From Actinoalloteichus_B caeruleus (GTDB lineage Bacteria; Actinomycetota; Actinomycetes; Mycobacteriales; Pseudonocardiaceae): a stretch of 23,264 bases of DNA. Location: NCBI RefSeq assembly GCF_000718005.1, contig NZ_JODV01000031.1; one strand, given 5' to 3'. Below the pieces are notes generated by a model. The model worked only from the letters and a program-made list of their open reading frames with translations. It searched no databases and had not been told where the DNA came from. The position numbers were made by a program, and so were the translations under genes. Shown piece by piece: positions 6,632 to 16,646 of this stretch (position 1 is the stretch's first letter; each line of letters starts with the position of its first letter).

Positions 6632-8728
6632 TCAGGCCAGGAAGGCCGGGGTGAACCAGCCCATCGGCATGCTGATGTCCGCGAGGACCTGGAGCAGGAC
6701 GAGCGCGGCGACCACCACCGACGTGTAGATCGCGATCGGGACGGGCCGCATCGACGCGACCCTCCACAGGAACAGGGGCACGAACACGGCGGCCGCGAGC
6801 ACGGCGCCGATCACCCAGGTGATGGCCAGGTACAGGCACAGCCAGCCGAGGGCGTGCGCGGTCCACTTCACCTCGGTGCGCCACTCCGCGTCGCGCCCGC
6901 GCTCCTCCCGCCACCGCCGGTACTCCTGGACGCCGACGATGAGGGTCAGCAGGACCCCGATGCCGGCGACCAGCTGGGGAACCAGCCTGGCGTCCTCGCC
7001 GAAGCCCTGGCTCATCACCCAGGCCCCGCCGAAGACCACGAGGAAGACCCCGGCGAGGGACATCGGCCAGTAGGTGCCGGTGAACGTCGGTCCGGGTTCG
7101 CTGATGACCGGTTCGGCGGCCGCACCGTCGCCTCCGGTGGTGGCGTCGTTCGAGCGCTCGCCCTGGTCGTCGGTGTCGGTTCCCGAGCCCGCGGCGCCCG
7201 GGGACGTGCCCTCGGAGGTGGCGCCGGCGCCGACCGAGGCGGGGGCCGCGTTCCGCTGCCGCCGGGCGCGCAGCAGCGCCTTGACGAGCTTGAAGAGCAG
7301 CGGAGCCAGCAGGATGGCGATCATGACCACGACGCCCGGCCTGGTGAGCCACTCGGTCGGCTCGTAGAGGCTCTCCGTGAGGAAGTAGTACCGCTCCAGC
7401 GGGATGCTCAGGACGAATCCGATGAGGAAGGGCGCCCTCGGGTAGTCGCACATCTTCATCAGCCAGCCGAACACGCCGAGCAGCAGCATCACCTGCATGA
7501 CGCCGAACTCCTGCGAGGCCTGGAAAGCGGCGACGAACATGATGACGACCAGGCCGCCGGCCAGGACGGGGAAGCGGATGAAGCTCAGCCGGGCCAGCGG
7601 TGCCGCGAGCAGGAAGCACAGCGCCGCGCCGAGCACGGCGGCCAGGGCGAAGGACCAGATGATGGTGTAGACGAGGTCCAGGTCCTGGGTGATCAGCCGT
7701 GGTCCCGGTTCGATGCCGAAGACCAGCAGCGCTCCCAGCAGCAGGGCGGCGGCGGCGCTCCCCGGGATCCCGAAGAGGAGGGTGGGGATCAGGTCACCGG
7801 CGGCGATCGAGGTGTTCGCGCCCTCCGGCGCGGCGATGCCACGCGGGTCGCCCTTGCCGAACCTCCGCTTGTCCTTCGAGGTGGCGATGGCCTGGCCGTA
7901 GGCGATCCAGCTGCCGGCGGTCGCCCCGATGCCGGGGAGCACGCCGGCCCAGACGCCGACGAGCGCTCCGCGCAGCACCTGCCCCCAGTGGGTCAGGACG
8001 TCGCGGAACCCGCGACCCCAGCCGCCGCCGATCCCCGTCTTGGAGGCGACGCTGGTCTTCCTGGCGATGAGCGCGATGATCTCGGCGATGCCGAAGGTGC
8101 CCAGGGCGACCGCGACCAGGTCGAGCCCCTCGGTCAGGAACAACGAGCCGAAGGTGAAGCGGTACTCGGCCGCCGCGGGGGCGGCGCCGATCTGGCCGAT
8201 CAGCAGTCCGAAGGCGCCGGCCAGCAGGCCCTTGGCGACGTTGCCCCTGGAGAGCAGGGCGGCGAGGCTGATGCCGAGCACGGTGAGCATGAACAGCTCC
8301 GGTGAGCCGAACATCAGCACCAGCGGGCGGGCCAGCGGGATGGCCAGGGTCAGGCCGATCGCACCGACGAGACCGCCGACCATCGAGGAGATGAAGGCGA
8401 TCGACAGCGCCCGGGCCGCCTGCCCCTGTTTGGCCATCGCGTGACCGTCGAGGGTCGTCACGGTCGCCGAGGCCGAACCGGGGACCCCGATCAGCACGGC
8501 GGTGATCGTGTCCGAGGTGTGGATCACGGCGGTCGCGCCGATGATGAGGGCGAGGGCCTGCTGCGGTTCGAGGACGAACACGAACGGCAACAGGATGGCG
8601 ACCGCCCCGGTGCCCCCGAGCCCCGGGATGATGCCCATGACCAGACCGGCGAGGACGCCGGAGATCAGCATGAGGATCATCTGCGGATCGAGGAAGCCCC
8701 CCAGCGCGGAGGCCGCTGCGTCGAGCAT
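6632..8728 (-). CDS. Tripartite tricarboxylate transporter permease, TctA-TctB fusion
   Basis: A 698-residue membrane protein joining the two membrane subunits of a tripartite tricarboxylate transporter. Residues 1-490 are TctA (about 12 helices), with the duplicated motif GIIPGLGGTGAVAILLPF (32-49) and GVLPGIGATAGSWIAYG (262-278), plus PEGANTSIAAGDLIPTL and GIPGSAAAALLLGAL. A charged Ala/Gly/Ser/Asp-rich linker spans about 490-550. Residues about 553-698 form a TctB-like module with several helices. In the classical tctCBA operon TctB is a separate protein of about 145 residues; here it is fused to the C-terminus of TctA. ATG 8728 has only a weak GGCGG upstream. The gene lies 60 nt after tctC and shares its strand. 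It probably imports the acid used by the enzymes of the locus. Confidence 0.9.
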   Translation of the reverse strand: MLDAAASALGGFLDPQMILMLISGVLAGLVMGIIPGLGGTGAVAILLPFVFVLEPQQALALIIGATAVIHTSDTITAVLIGVPGSASATVTTLDGHAMAKQGQAARALSIAFISSMVGGLVGAIGLTLAIPLARPLVLMFGSPELFMLTVLGISLAALLSRGNVAKGLLAGAFGLLIGQIGAAPAAAEYRFTFGSLFLTEGLDLVAVALGTFGIAEIIALIARKTSVASKTGIGGGWGRGFRDVLTHWGQVLRGALVGVWAGVLPGIGATAGSWIAYGQAIATSKDKRRFGKGDPRGIAAPEGANTSIAAGDLIPTLLFGIPGSAAAALLLGALLVFGIEPGPRLITQDLDLVYTIIWSFALAAVLGAALCFLLAAPLARLSFIRFPVLAGGLVVIMFVAAFQASQEFGVMQVMLLLGVFGWLMKMCDYPRAPFLIGFVLSIPLERYYFLTESLYEPTEWLTRPGVVVMIAILLAPLLFKLVKALLRARRQRNAAPASVGAGATSEGTSPGAAGSGTDTDDQGERSNDATTGGDGAAAEPVISEPGPTFTGTYWPMSLAGVFLVVFGGAWVMSQGFGEDARLVPQLVAGIGVLLTLIVGVQEYRRWREERGRDAEWRTEVKWTAHALGWLCLYLAITWVIGAVLAAAVFVPLFLWRVASMRPVPIAIYTSVVVAALVLLQVLADISMPMGWFTPAFLA

Positions 8729-8788
8729 GGTGGAACCGCCTGTCTGTGTGTTCCGTGGAGACGGTGTCGGGTTCGGGAGGGAGACCGG

Positions 8789-9916
8789 TCAGGAGCCGGC
8801 GATGACCGTGCCGTAGTTCTCGGCGAGCAGGTCGAGGACGTACTCGCGCACGGAGTCGTCGAGGCGCAGCGCGGCGCGCACCGACTCCTCCACCTCGTCG
8901 CCGGCGTAGAGGGGGTAGCCGCCGAGGACCTCGCGACCCTGTTCGAGGAAGGCCTCGTCCCGCTGGAGTTCGCGCACCGCGTCGAAGACCGGCTGGACGA
9001 CGGAGTCCGGGGTGTCCTCGCGGACCCACAGCCCCTTCTGGTACGAGAAGCCGGCCGCGAGGAAGGTCTTGTAGGCGTCCCAGCCGGGACCGGAGGGCGG
9101 TTCGCCGTAGTGCTCCTCGTACACCTCGGGGACGGTCGGCAGGTCGGGTACGTTCGGGTCGCGGATGACCTCGCCGGCGTCGTCGAGCTGTCCCAGCGAC
9201 ATCAGGGGGACCGCCCGGCCCTCGTCGATGAGCGGTTGCACCTGGGTGAGGAAGCCGGACGTCGTCTGGTAGTCGACGTTGAGCTCGCCGCGCTCGATGG
9301 CCAGCCGCGCCGGACCCCGCCCCTCGAACCCGAAGGTGGAGGTGACGTCGAGCCCCAACACCTCGAAGGCGAGGACGGCGCTGAGGTCGAGCCCGGTGAT
9401 GCTGATGCCGCCGTACTGGAGCGGCGTCGAGGGGGAGAAGAGGTCGTCCACGGACGTCACCCCGCCCTCGACCGAGCCGTAGATGACGCCGCCGGAGCCG
9501 TTGATCACGAGGGGGCGCATCTCGCCGAAGTCGAACTCGACCTCCGGGCGCCCCAGCAGGTACTGGAAGTAGGTGGTGCCGGAGGACACCAGGACCTCGG
9601 AGCCGTCGTTGCCGGCGCTGCGCGCGTACCGGTTGGAGCCGATGATGCTCTCGCCACCGGGGACGTTCTCGGGTACGAACCTCGTGCCGGTCTCGATGTG
9701 CCCGCCGAGGTGGTTGCCGATGAAGCGCCCCCAGACGTCGGTCCCGCCGCCTTCGGCGTAGGGGATCAGGACCCGGACCCGGGACGGGAGCGGGTCGCCC
9801 TCGTGGGCGTCGGCCATCGTCCCGTGGGGGTTGGGTGTCGCGCAGGCCGCGCCGAGCAGGGCGGCCGTGGTGAGGACGGCCAGGGCGGTGCCCCGGCGTC
9901 GGAAGAGCCGCGTCAT
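8789..9916 (-). CDS. TctC-like solute-binding lipoprotein of the tricarboxylate transporter
   Basis: A 375-residue extracytoplasmic binding protein. The N-terminus MTRLFRRRG, followed by a hydrophobic stretch and LLGAAC (Cys25), is a lipoprotein signal, although Gly at -3 is atypical for the lipobox. The mature part begins with VRVLIPYAEGGGTDVWGRFI, the TctC/Bug pattern that contacts the ligand carboxylates, and later has KGLWVREDTPDSVVQPVFDA, also typical. ATG 9916 is preferred because GGAGGT precedes it at the right distance. Upstream in-frame starts lack a binding site and would add a hydrophilic leader before the signal peptide. It lies 60 nt before the TctAB fusion gene and 164 nt after prpF2; that gap contains a strong hairpin. 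The protein should determine substrate choice, which cannot be read from the sequence. Confidence 0.87.
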   Translation of the reverse strand: MTRLFRRRGTALAVLTTAALLGAACATPNPHGTMADAHEGDPLPSRVRVLIPYAEGGGTDVWGRFIGNHLGGHIETGTRFVPENVPGGESIIGSNRYARSAGNDGSEVLVSSGTTYFQYLLGRPEVEFDFGEMRPLVINGSGGVIYGSVEGGVTSVDDLFSPSTPLQYGGISITGLDLSAVLAFEVLGLDVTSTFGFEGRGPARLAIERGELNVDYQTTSGFLTQVQPLIDEGRAVPLMSLGQLDDAGEVIRDPNVPDLPTVPEVYEEHYGEPPSGPGWDAYKTFLAAGFSYQKGLWVREDTPDSVVQPVFDAVRELQRDEAFLEQGREVLGGYPLYAGDEVEESVRAALRLDDSVREYVLDLLAENYGTVIAGS

Positions 9917-9986
9917 TGCGTCTTCGACCTCCATGAGAACGGGTGGGTGTGGCGAAGGGCGGTGGGTGTGCGGGGTCGCCGACGCC

Positions 9987-10019
9987 GCCGGTGTTCCGGG
10001 ACGAGCCGGGAACACCGGC
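9987..10019 (-). terminator. Strong intercistronic hairpin between prpF2 and tctC
   Basis: GCCGGTGTTCC (9987-9997) pairs perfectly with GGAACACCGGC (10009-10019), an 11-bp stem with an 11-nt loop. It lies 61 nt beyond the prpF2 stop and about 70 nt before the tctC start. It could be a partial terminator, an mRNA stabiliser, or a sign that the transporter genes have their own promoter. No U-tract follows. Confidence 0.5.
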
Positions 10020-10080
10020 CGTGCCGGTGCGGGGAGGTGTTCGACGCGCCGCCGGTCGGGCGGGGTCGGAGCGGAAGGCG

Positions 10081-11208
10081 CTAGACGTGCACCTGGCCGG
10101 CCATGAGTCGGCGGGCGGTGCGGAAGACGCTGACGCGGTCGACGGTCCAGCCGTTCGCGGTCAGGTGTGGTTCGGCGGCGACGGCGAGGGTTCCGGAGGG
10201 GTGGCCGATGACTCGTTCCGACCCGCCGTCGTCGGGCCGCAGTTGTTCGGCGACGACCGTGCCGTCGACGCCGGCGGCGACCGCGAGGCAGATGCCGGCG
10301 GTCACCGGGAGCGCGCGGTGCACCTGGCCCATGGACAGCGCCGCGACCCGGAGGCTGGTGGCCGCCGCGTCGACGGTGGTGCCGTCGGTGGCCTGGTAGG
10401 TGGTCGGCGGGCCGACGAGTGCCAGCTTCGGGACGGCCCTGAGCGTGGCGCCGGCCTCCTCCCGGCTGGCGGCGAGCCCCATGCGCACGGCCCCGGCCGT
10501 GCGGGCGTGCTCCAGCCTGGCCAGCAGGTCGACGTCGGTGTCCAGCTCGTCGGGGGTCTCCCGGCCGGTGAGCCCGAGGTCGCGCCAGCGGACCAGGACG
10601 AAGGGGTTGGCCGCGTCGATCAGCGTCACCGGGATCTCCCCGAGCCCGGGCACGTCCAGGGTCTCCTGGGGGCTGCCGGTGGGCAGGAGGGAACCGGTGC
10701 GGGAACCCCCGGGGTCCAGGTAGTCGAGCTGGATGCGGGATCCGGTGCCGGGGATCCCGGGGATCGCGAAGGCGCCGGTGGGATCGAAGCGGCCGTCCCT
10801 GGTGGGGACGGTGGCCACGATGATCTTGCCGGTGTTGGTGTTGTGGATGCGGACCCGGGTGGTGCCCGCCCCGGGGGTGACGAGCCCTTCGTCCACGGCG
10901 AAGGGGCCCACGGCGGCGGAGAGGTTCCCGCAGTTCCCGCCCCGGTCGACCACGGCGGCGTCGATCGAGACCTGGCAGAACTCGTAGTCGACGTCCGCGC
11001 CCCGGGTGCCTGGGCTGATGACGGCGACCTTGCTGGTGCTGGAGGTGGCACCGCCGAGCCCGTCGATCTGCCGTCCGTGGGGGTCGGGGCTGCCCATCGC
11101 GCGGAGGATCACCTCGTCGCGGGCGGCGGGCTCCCGGGGGAGGTCCCGCTCGTGGAAGAACAGGCCCCTGCTGGTGCCGCCCCGCATGATCACGCTGTTG
11201 ACGAGCAC
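10081..11208 (-). CDS. PrpF-family isomerase (aconitate/methylaconitate/oxalomesaconate type), copy 2
   Basis: A 375-residue PrpF-family protein, the same length as copy 1 at 3062-4189 but clearly diverged from it. Landmarks: MRGGTSRGLFF (8-18), GGATSSTSK ending in Lys60, and GGNCGN with Cys93. The presumed active-site Lys and Cys are therefore kept, while Arg replaces the Lys of the first motif. Such enzymes interconvert double-bond isomers of unsaturated di- or tricarboxylates. GTG 11208 is chosen because GAGGAAG precedes it. The in-frame ATG at 11259 lies inside operator C and would add 17 residues without family similarity. It is the first gene of a minus-strand series with tctC and the TctAB fusion. 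Having two PrpF enzymes in one locus suggests two successive isomerisations or two related substrates; which one each acts on is unknown. Confidence 0.85.
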   Translation of the reverse strand: MLVNSVIMRGGTSRGLFFHERDLPREPAARDEVILRAMGSPDPHGRQIDGLGGATSSTSKVAVISPGTRGADVDYEFCQVSIDAAVVDRGGNCGNLSAAVGPFAVDEGLVTPGAGTTRVRIHNTNTGKIIVATVPTRDGRFDPTGAFAIPGIPGTGSRIQLDYLDPGGSRTGSLLPTGSPQETLDVPGLGEIPVTLIDAANPFVLVRWRDLGLTGRETPDELDTDVDLLARLEHARTAGAVRMGLAASREEAGATLRAVPKLALVGPPTTYQATDGTTVDAAATSLRVAALSMGQVHRALPVTAGICLAVAAGVDGTVVAEQLRPDDGGSERVIGHPSGTLAVAAEPHLTANGWTVDRVSVFRTARRLMAGQVHV

Positions 11209-11240
11209 AGCTTCCTCACCCCCGTACCCCGATGAACGCA

Positions 11241-11263
11241 GATTGCATACATCTTGCATGTAG
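11241..11263. promoter_or_regulatory. Operator site C upstream of prpF2
   Basis: GATT-GCATAC-ATCTT-GCATGT-AG. GCATAC (11245-11250) is followed 11 bp later by GCATGT (11256-11261), matching the arrangement at sites A and B. It lies 33-55 nt upstream of the prpF2 GTG start on the minus strand, within the expected promoter region. It is an AT-rich patch in otherwise very GC-rich sequence. Binding by the locus GntR protein is inferred. Confidence 0.58.
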
Positions 11264-11352
11264 TCCGGATGGGTGTAAAGGCTGCGCGCGGAAAAATGCG
11301 CGGGAAGCGGCGACGGCCCGGGTGACCAGGTGTTTCCCTCTCAATACACGAC

Positions 11353-11388
11353 AACGGCCGGTCCGATCAATGGATCGAACCGGCCGTT
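11353..11388. terminator. Long, probably bidirectional hairpin
   Basis: AACGGCCGGTCCGATC (11353-11368) pairs with GATCGAACCGGCCGTT (11373-11388) with one C/A mismatch, giving a 16-position stem and a very short loop. It lies about 90 nt past the nitroreductase stop and separates that gene from the prpF2 promoter. Confidence 0.7.
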
Positions 11389-11461
11389 CCGGACATCGTG
11401 CGCGAGTCGTGCGTGAAGTTGTGCCGCCCTTGGTGTCGCCGCCGGATGTCGCCCGGGGAGC

Positions 11462-11477
11462 GGGGGCGGAAGCCCCG
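11462..11477 (-). terminator. Short GC hairpin directly after the nitroreductase stop
   Basis: GGGGC (11463-11467), a GGAA loop and GCCCC (11472-11476) lie 3 nt beyond the stop on the minus strand. It is short but GC-only; the long hairpin at 11353-11388 is the better terminator. Confidence 0.3.
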
Positions 11478-11479
11478 CC

Positions 11480-12088
11480 TCAGACGGAGCTGACCACCTG
11501 GTCGTACTCCAGTCGCGGCAGACGCGGGTACCAGGCGTCGGGGCCGGGTCGGCCGACGTTGACCACCGCGAGCACCCGCTGGTTGCCCTCGGGGAAGAAG
11601 TCCGCCTCGATGCCGGCCGCGTCGAAGCCGGTCATCGGGCCGGCGGCCAGTCCGGCCGCGCGCACGCCGAGGATGAAGTAGCCGACCTGGAGGGTCGCGT
11701 TCAGGCGAGCGGAGCTCTCCCGGCCGGTCGCCTCGGCGAAGAAGTCCTTCGCGTTCGGCACGGGCGGGAACTGGCTCGGCAGGTGCTCGTGGAAGTCGGT
11801 GTCGGCGGTCAGGATGACGGCCAGCGGGGCGTTGCCGGTCTTCTCCTTGTTGCCGTCGGCCATGTGCCCGACCAGGCGCTCCCTGGCCTCGGGCGACCGC
11901 ACGAGCGTCGCGCGCAGCGGTTGCTGGTTCATGGACGTCGGCGCCCACTTCACCAGGTCGTAGATCGCTCGCACCTGCTCGTCGGTGACCGGCTCGTCAG
12001 TGAAGGTGTTCGCGGTCCTGGCCTCGCGGAACAGTTGTTCCTGGCTCTCAGGGGAGATCGTGATGTGCGGGGTCGTCGTGCTGGTCAT
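11480..12088 (-). CDS. Nitroreductase-family oxidoreductase, RutE/malonic-semialdehyde-reductase-like
   Basis: A 202-residue FMN-dependent protein of the nitroreductase fold. It shows the N-terminal FMN phosphate region REARTANTF (21-29), APTSMNQQPLR (49-59) where family members contact the flavin and substrate, and the C-terminal AAGLAAGPMTGFD (144-156) typical of the RutE/HadB branch. That branch includes the enzyme reducing malonic semialdehyde to 3-hydroxypropionate in pyrimidine degradation, but many members act on quinones or nitro compounds. ATG 12088 is preceded by AGGAG at about 9 nt. A longer in-frame extension upstream is low-complexity and is not credible as protein. It stands alone between strong terminators and the divergent tat genes, so the context gives no substrate. 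Confidence 0.8.
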   Translation of the reverse strand: MTSTTTPHITISPESQEQLFREARTANTFTDEPVTDEQVRAIYDLVKWAPTSMNQQPLRATLVRSPEARERLVGHMADGNKEKTGNAPLAVILTADTDFHEHLPSQFPPVPNAKDFFAEATGRESSARLNATLQVGYFILGVRAAGLAAGPMTGFDAAGIEADFFPEGNQRVLAVVNVGRPGPDAWYPRLPRLEYDQVVSSV

Positions 12089-12544
12089 CGGGCAATGCTC
12101 CTGGAGATCGGATCGGGATCTGGATCGGGGTTGGCGGGGGCGGAGCCACCGCGATCCGCAACGAAGTAGAGCGTTCAAGTATTTCAGGGTGTGGCTCAGG
12201 TCTCCTCGCGGCGCGGGGAACAGCCGTTCGGGGCCGCGCGCCCCACCTCCGTGCTCTTCGCGTCGTCGCCCTCGGTCCGTGCGCACCCGATGAGTGCGTT
12301 TCCTCCCCGCGCGGGCGGATGGGTGGCTGCTTTCCCGGCCGGACGTCGGCGGAGGGTGACGCGGTCGCCACGTCGGGTGCGTGAACGCGGGATGTCCCGC
12401 GCTTCTCCGCTGACCGTCACTGGGGTGGCTGCCCGGGGCGTGCCCGTTCGGAATGGCGCATGGGGGCCTAAGGTGTCCCGTGGGTCTCGTGAAATCGGGG
12501 TCTGGCTGCGTAACATCGGCCGGTAGTGAGAGAGGAGGTCCACC
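12089..12544. promoter_or_regulatory. Divergent intergenic region of the nitroreductase and tatA genes
   Basis: This 456-nt interval shows no convincing gene. The open frames within it are Arg/Pro-rich and lack ribosome binding sites. An AT-richer patch around 12166-12187 (TTCAAGTATTTCAGG) could be the nitroreductase promoter. TAACAT (12511-12516) with GTGAAA about 17 nt upstream could be the tatA promoter. AGGAGGT at 12533-12539 is the tatA ribosome binding site. Confidence 0.35.
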
Positions 12545-12856
12545 GTGGGTGGAATCGGAGGATGGCAGCTCCTGATCATCGTGGGCGTTCTGGTGCTGCT
12601 CTTCGGCGCCTCGAAGCTGCCGCAGATGGCCAGGTCGCTCGGCCAGTCGGCGCGCATCCTGCGCGCCGAGACCAAGGGCTTCAAGAAGGACGACGAGGCG
12701 GCCGAGTCCCAGGACCAGGCGGCGCAGCAGCAGCCGGCGGCGCAGCCCGCTCCGCAGCAGCAGATCACGCCAGGTCAGCCGGTCGTCGCGCAGCCCGTCA
12801 CCAACGCGCAACCGGTACAGGCCGAGCAGCAGAGCACTGACGACAGCCGCCGCTGA
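12545..12856 (+). CDS. tatA: Sec-independent translocase subunit TatA
   Basis: A 103-residue protein with TatA architecture: a short N-out segment, one membrane helix (WQLLIIVGVLVLLFG, residues 7-21), the conserved hinge FGASKLPQMARSLGQSAR and an amphipathic helix containing FKKD. The tail from about residue 55 is Gln/Ala/Pro-rich and probably disordered. TatA oligomers form the export conduit for folded proteins carrying twin-arginine signals. GTG 12545 has a nearly perfect AGGAGGT site. tatC follows after 39 nt, the usual actinobacterial arrangement; tatB is not here. Confidence is high. Confidence 0.95.
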   Translation: MGGIGGWQLLIIVGVLVLLFGASKLPQMARSLGQSARILRAETKGFKKDDEAAESQDQAAQQQPAAQPAPQQQITPGQPVVAQPVTNAQPVQAEQQSTDDSRR

Positions 12857-12895
12857 TCACGGCCGGCGTTCACGGAAACGGCGGGGCCCCCGGTC

Positions 12896-13882
12896 GTGGT
12901 TCGAGGATTGAAGGCACTGCGCCTGGTCAAGACGCTGAGCAGGTTCCGGCGTCGCGGGATCGGTCGCAGGTGGGGACGGCGTGCCAACCCCGACGGCACG
13001 ATGCCGTTGATGGAGCACCTGTACGAGCTGCGGTACCGGCTCACGGTCGCCTTCGCCGCGCTCGTGGTGACCACCGTGCTCGGCTTCCTGTGGTTCACCA
13101 ACTCGGTGTGGGTGCTGCCCTCGCTGGGTGAGCTGCTCACCGCCCCCTACTGCGCCCTGCCCACCGAGATCCGCTTCGAGCCCAACGACGGCCAGTGCCA
13201 GCTGATGCAGACGGCCCCCTTCGAGGTCTTCATGCTCCAGCTGAAGGTGGCCTTCGCCGCCGGGCTGGTCCTGGGCTCCCCGATCTGGCTGTACCAGATC
13301 TGGGCCTTCATCACCCCGGGCCTCTACGCCAGGGAGCGCAAGTTCGCCGGGCTGTTCGTCGGCTTCGCGTCGGTGCTCTTCGCCGTGGGCGCGGTCCTCG
13401 CCTACAACGTCGCCCCGCAGGGGCTGCGCTTCATGACCTCCTTCGGCGGCGACCAGTTCTTCACGTCGCTGACGGGTGGGGAGTACATCAGTTTCGTCCT
13501 GCTGCTCCTGATGATCTTCGGCATCAGCTTCGAGCTCCCCCTGCTCGTGGTGATGCTCAACTTCGCCGGGGTGCTCCCCTTCGCCAAGATCAAGAGCTGG
13601 TGGCGGGGCATCACCTTCTCGCTGTTCTGCTTCGCCGCGCTGGTCACCCCGGGTCAGGACCCGGTGTCGATGGTGGTGCTCGCGATCGCGCTGTGCCTGC
13701 TGTTCGGCGCGGCCAGTCAGATCGCCTGGCTGCACGACAGGCGCAAGGCCAAGAAGCTGGCGGCGGCCGGTCTCGCGGGCGGCGACCTCGACGAGCCCTC
13801 CCGGCTCGACCTGACGCCGAGTGGTCCCGAGCAGGCCACGGACAGCAAGGAGATCCGGCGGGACTACGACGACGTGACCTGA
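12896..13882 (+). CDS. tatC: Sec-independent translocase subunit TatC
   Basis: A 328-residue polytopic membrane protein, the twin-arginine signal receptor. The diagnostic N-terminal MPLMEHLYELRYRL lies at 36-49. The periplasmic and second-helix block includes TAPFEVFMLQLKVAFAAGLV, SPIWLYQIWAFITPGLYARE follows, and four further helices come after. An insert between helices 1 and 2 carries two cysteines (in PYCALP and GQCQLM), as in several actinobacterial TatC proteins. The charged C-terminal tail is long. GTG 12896 gives a basic 35-residue extension but has a poor ribosome binding site. Starting at ATG 13001 would give the classical N-terminus without a binding site, so the start is uncertain. 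It forms an operon with tatA. Confidence 0.94.
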   Translation: MVRGLKALRLVKTLSRFRRRGIGRRWGRRANPDGTMPLMEHLYELRYRLTVAFAALVVTTVLGFLWFTNSVWVLPSLGELLTAPYCALPTEIRFEPNDGQCQLMQTAPFEVFMLQLKVAFAAGLVLGSPIWLYQIWAFITPGLYARERKFAGLFVGFASVLFAVGAVLAYNVAPQGLRFMTSFGGDQFFTSLTGGEYISFVLLLLMIFGISFELPLLVVMLNFAGVLPFAKIKSWWRGITFSLFCFAALVTPGQDPVSMVVLAIALCLLFGAASQIAWLHDRRKAKKLAAAGLAGGDLDEPSRLDLTPSGPEQATDSKEIRRDYDDVT

Positions 13883-13931
13883 TCCCCCGTGGAGCGGGAC
13901 CCGTCGCCGTCGGCCCGGGGCGCTGGTGGAG

Positions 13932-13956
13932 CCGCCGGGGCCGGCCGGAGCGGCGG
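13932..13956 (+). terminator. Hairpin after tatC
   Basis: CCGCCG (13932-13937) pairs with CGGCGG (13951-13956) around a loop that contains the palindrome CCGGCCGG. A second small stem, CCCAC-TCCG-GTGGG (14012-14025), lies closer to the end of the convergent ctpE gene and may serve that gene. Confidence 0.4.
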
Positions 13957-14042
13957 GGTGAGGGGCCACGTCAGCCAGGGCAGGTCGTGCCGCACCCAAC
14001 CCCTGGGCACACCCACTCCGGTGGGCGGGTGGTGTCCCCGTC

Positions 14043-16409
<2,367 letters not shown>

Positions 16410-16618
16410 CCCGCACGCGCCGGAGCCGCCGCCTCCGGGTCCCGTGGGGGAGCTGGGCGCAGGGAAGTGCCGTCGGAGCTACCGGCACGGGTCGGGATGC
16501 GGGGCTGTCACAGGTCTGGCTCGGCCCGGGAGGACCTCCGGTGCCGCATTCTGCCGGACCGGCGAGGTCGACGAGGCCGACATCCCCGTCCCGAACGAGT
16601 GATGCGTCCGGCCCGGTG

Positions 16619-16646
16619 GGCCCGCGCTCAGCGTCGCGCGCGGGCC
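16619..16646 (-). terminator. Hairpin overlapping the end of the ChaB-like gene
   Basis: GGCCCGCGC (16619-16627) pairs with GCGCGGGCC (16638-16646), a 9-bp stem that overlaps the stop codon at 16628-16630. No gene is seen in the 218-nt interval from here to ctpE; a small stem GTGCCG/CGGCAC lies at 16467-16488. Confidence 0.4.

Noticed and set aside
6239..8305. 688-residue plus-strand open frame opposite the TctAB fusion
   Set aside because: Its Asp/Gly/Gln/Glu-rich low-complexity sequence is the complement of hydrophobic membrane-protein codons.
11209..11259. ATG 11259 as the prpF2 start
   Set aside because: It lies inside operator C and adds 17 non-family residues; GTG 11208 has a GAGGAAG site and gives the normal PrpF N-terminus.
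12089..12811. N-terminally extended nitroreductase frame (to 12811) or small genes in the tatA upstream region
   Set aside because: The extension crosses the tatA promoter and gene on the opposite strand and is low-complexity; no small frame has a binding site or family motif.
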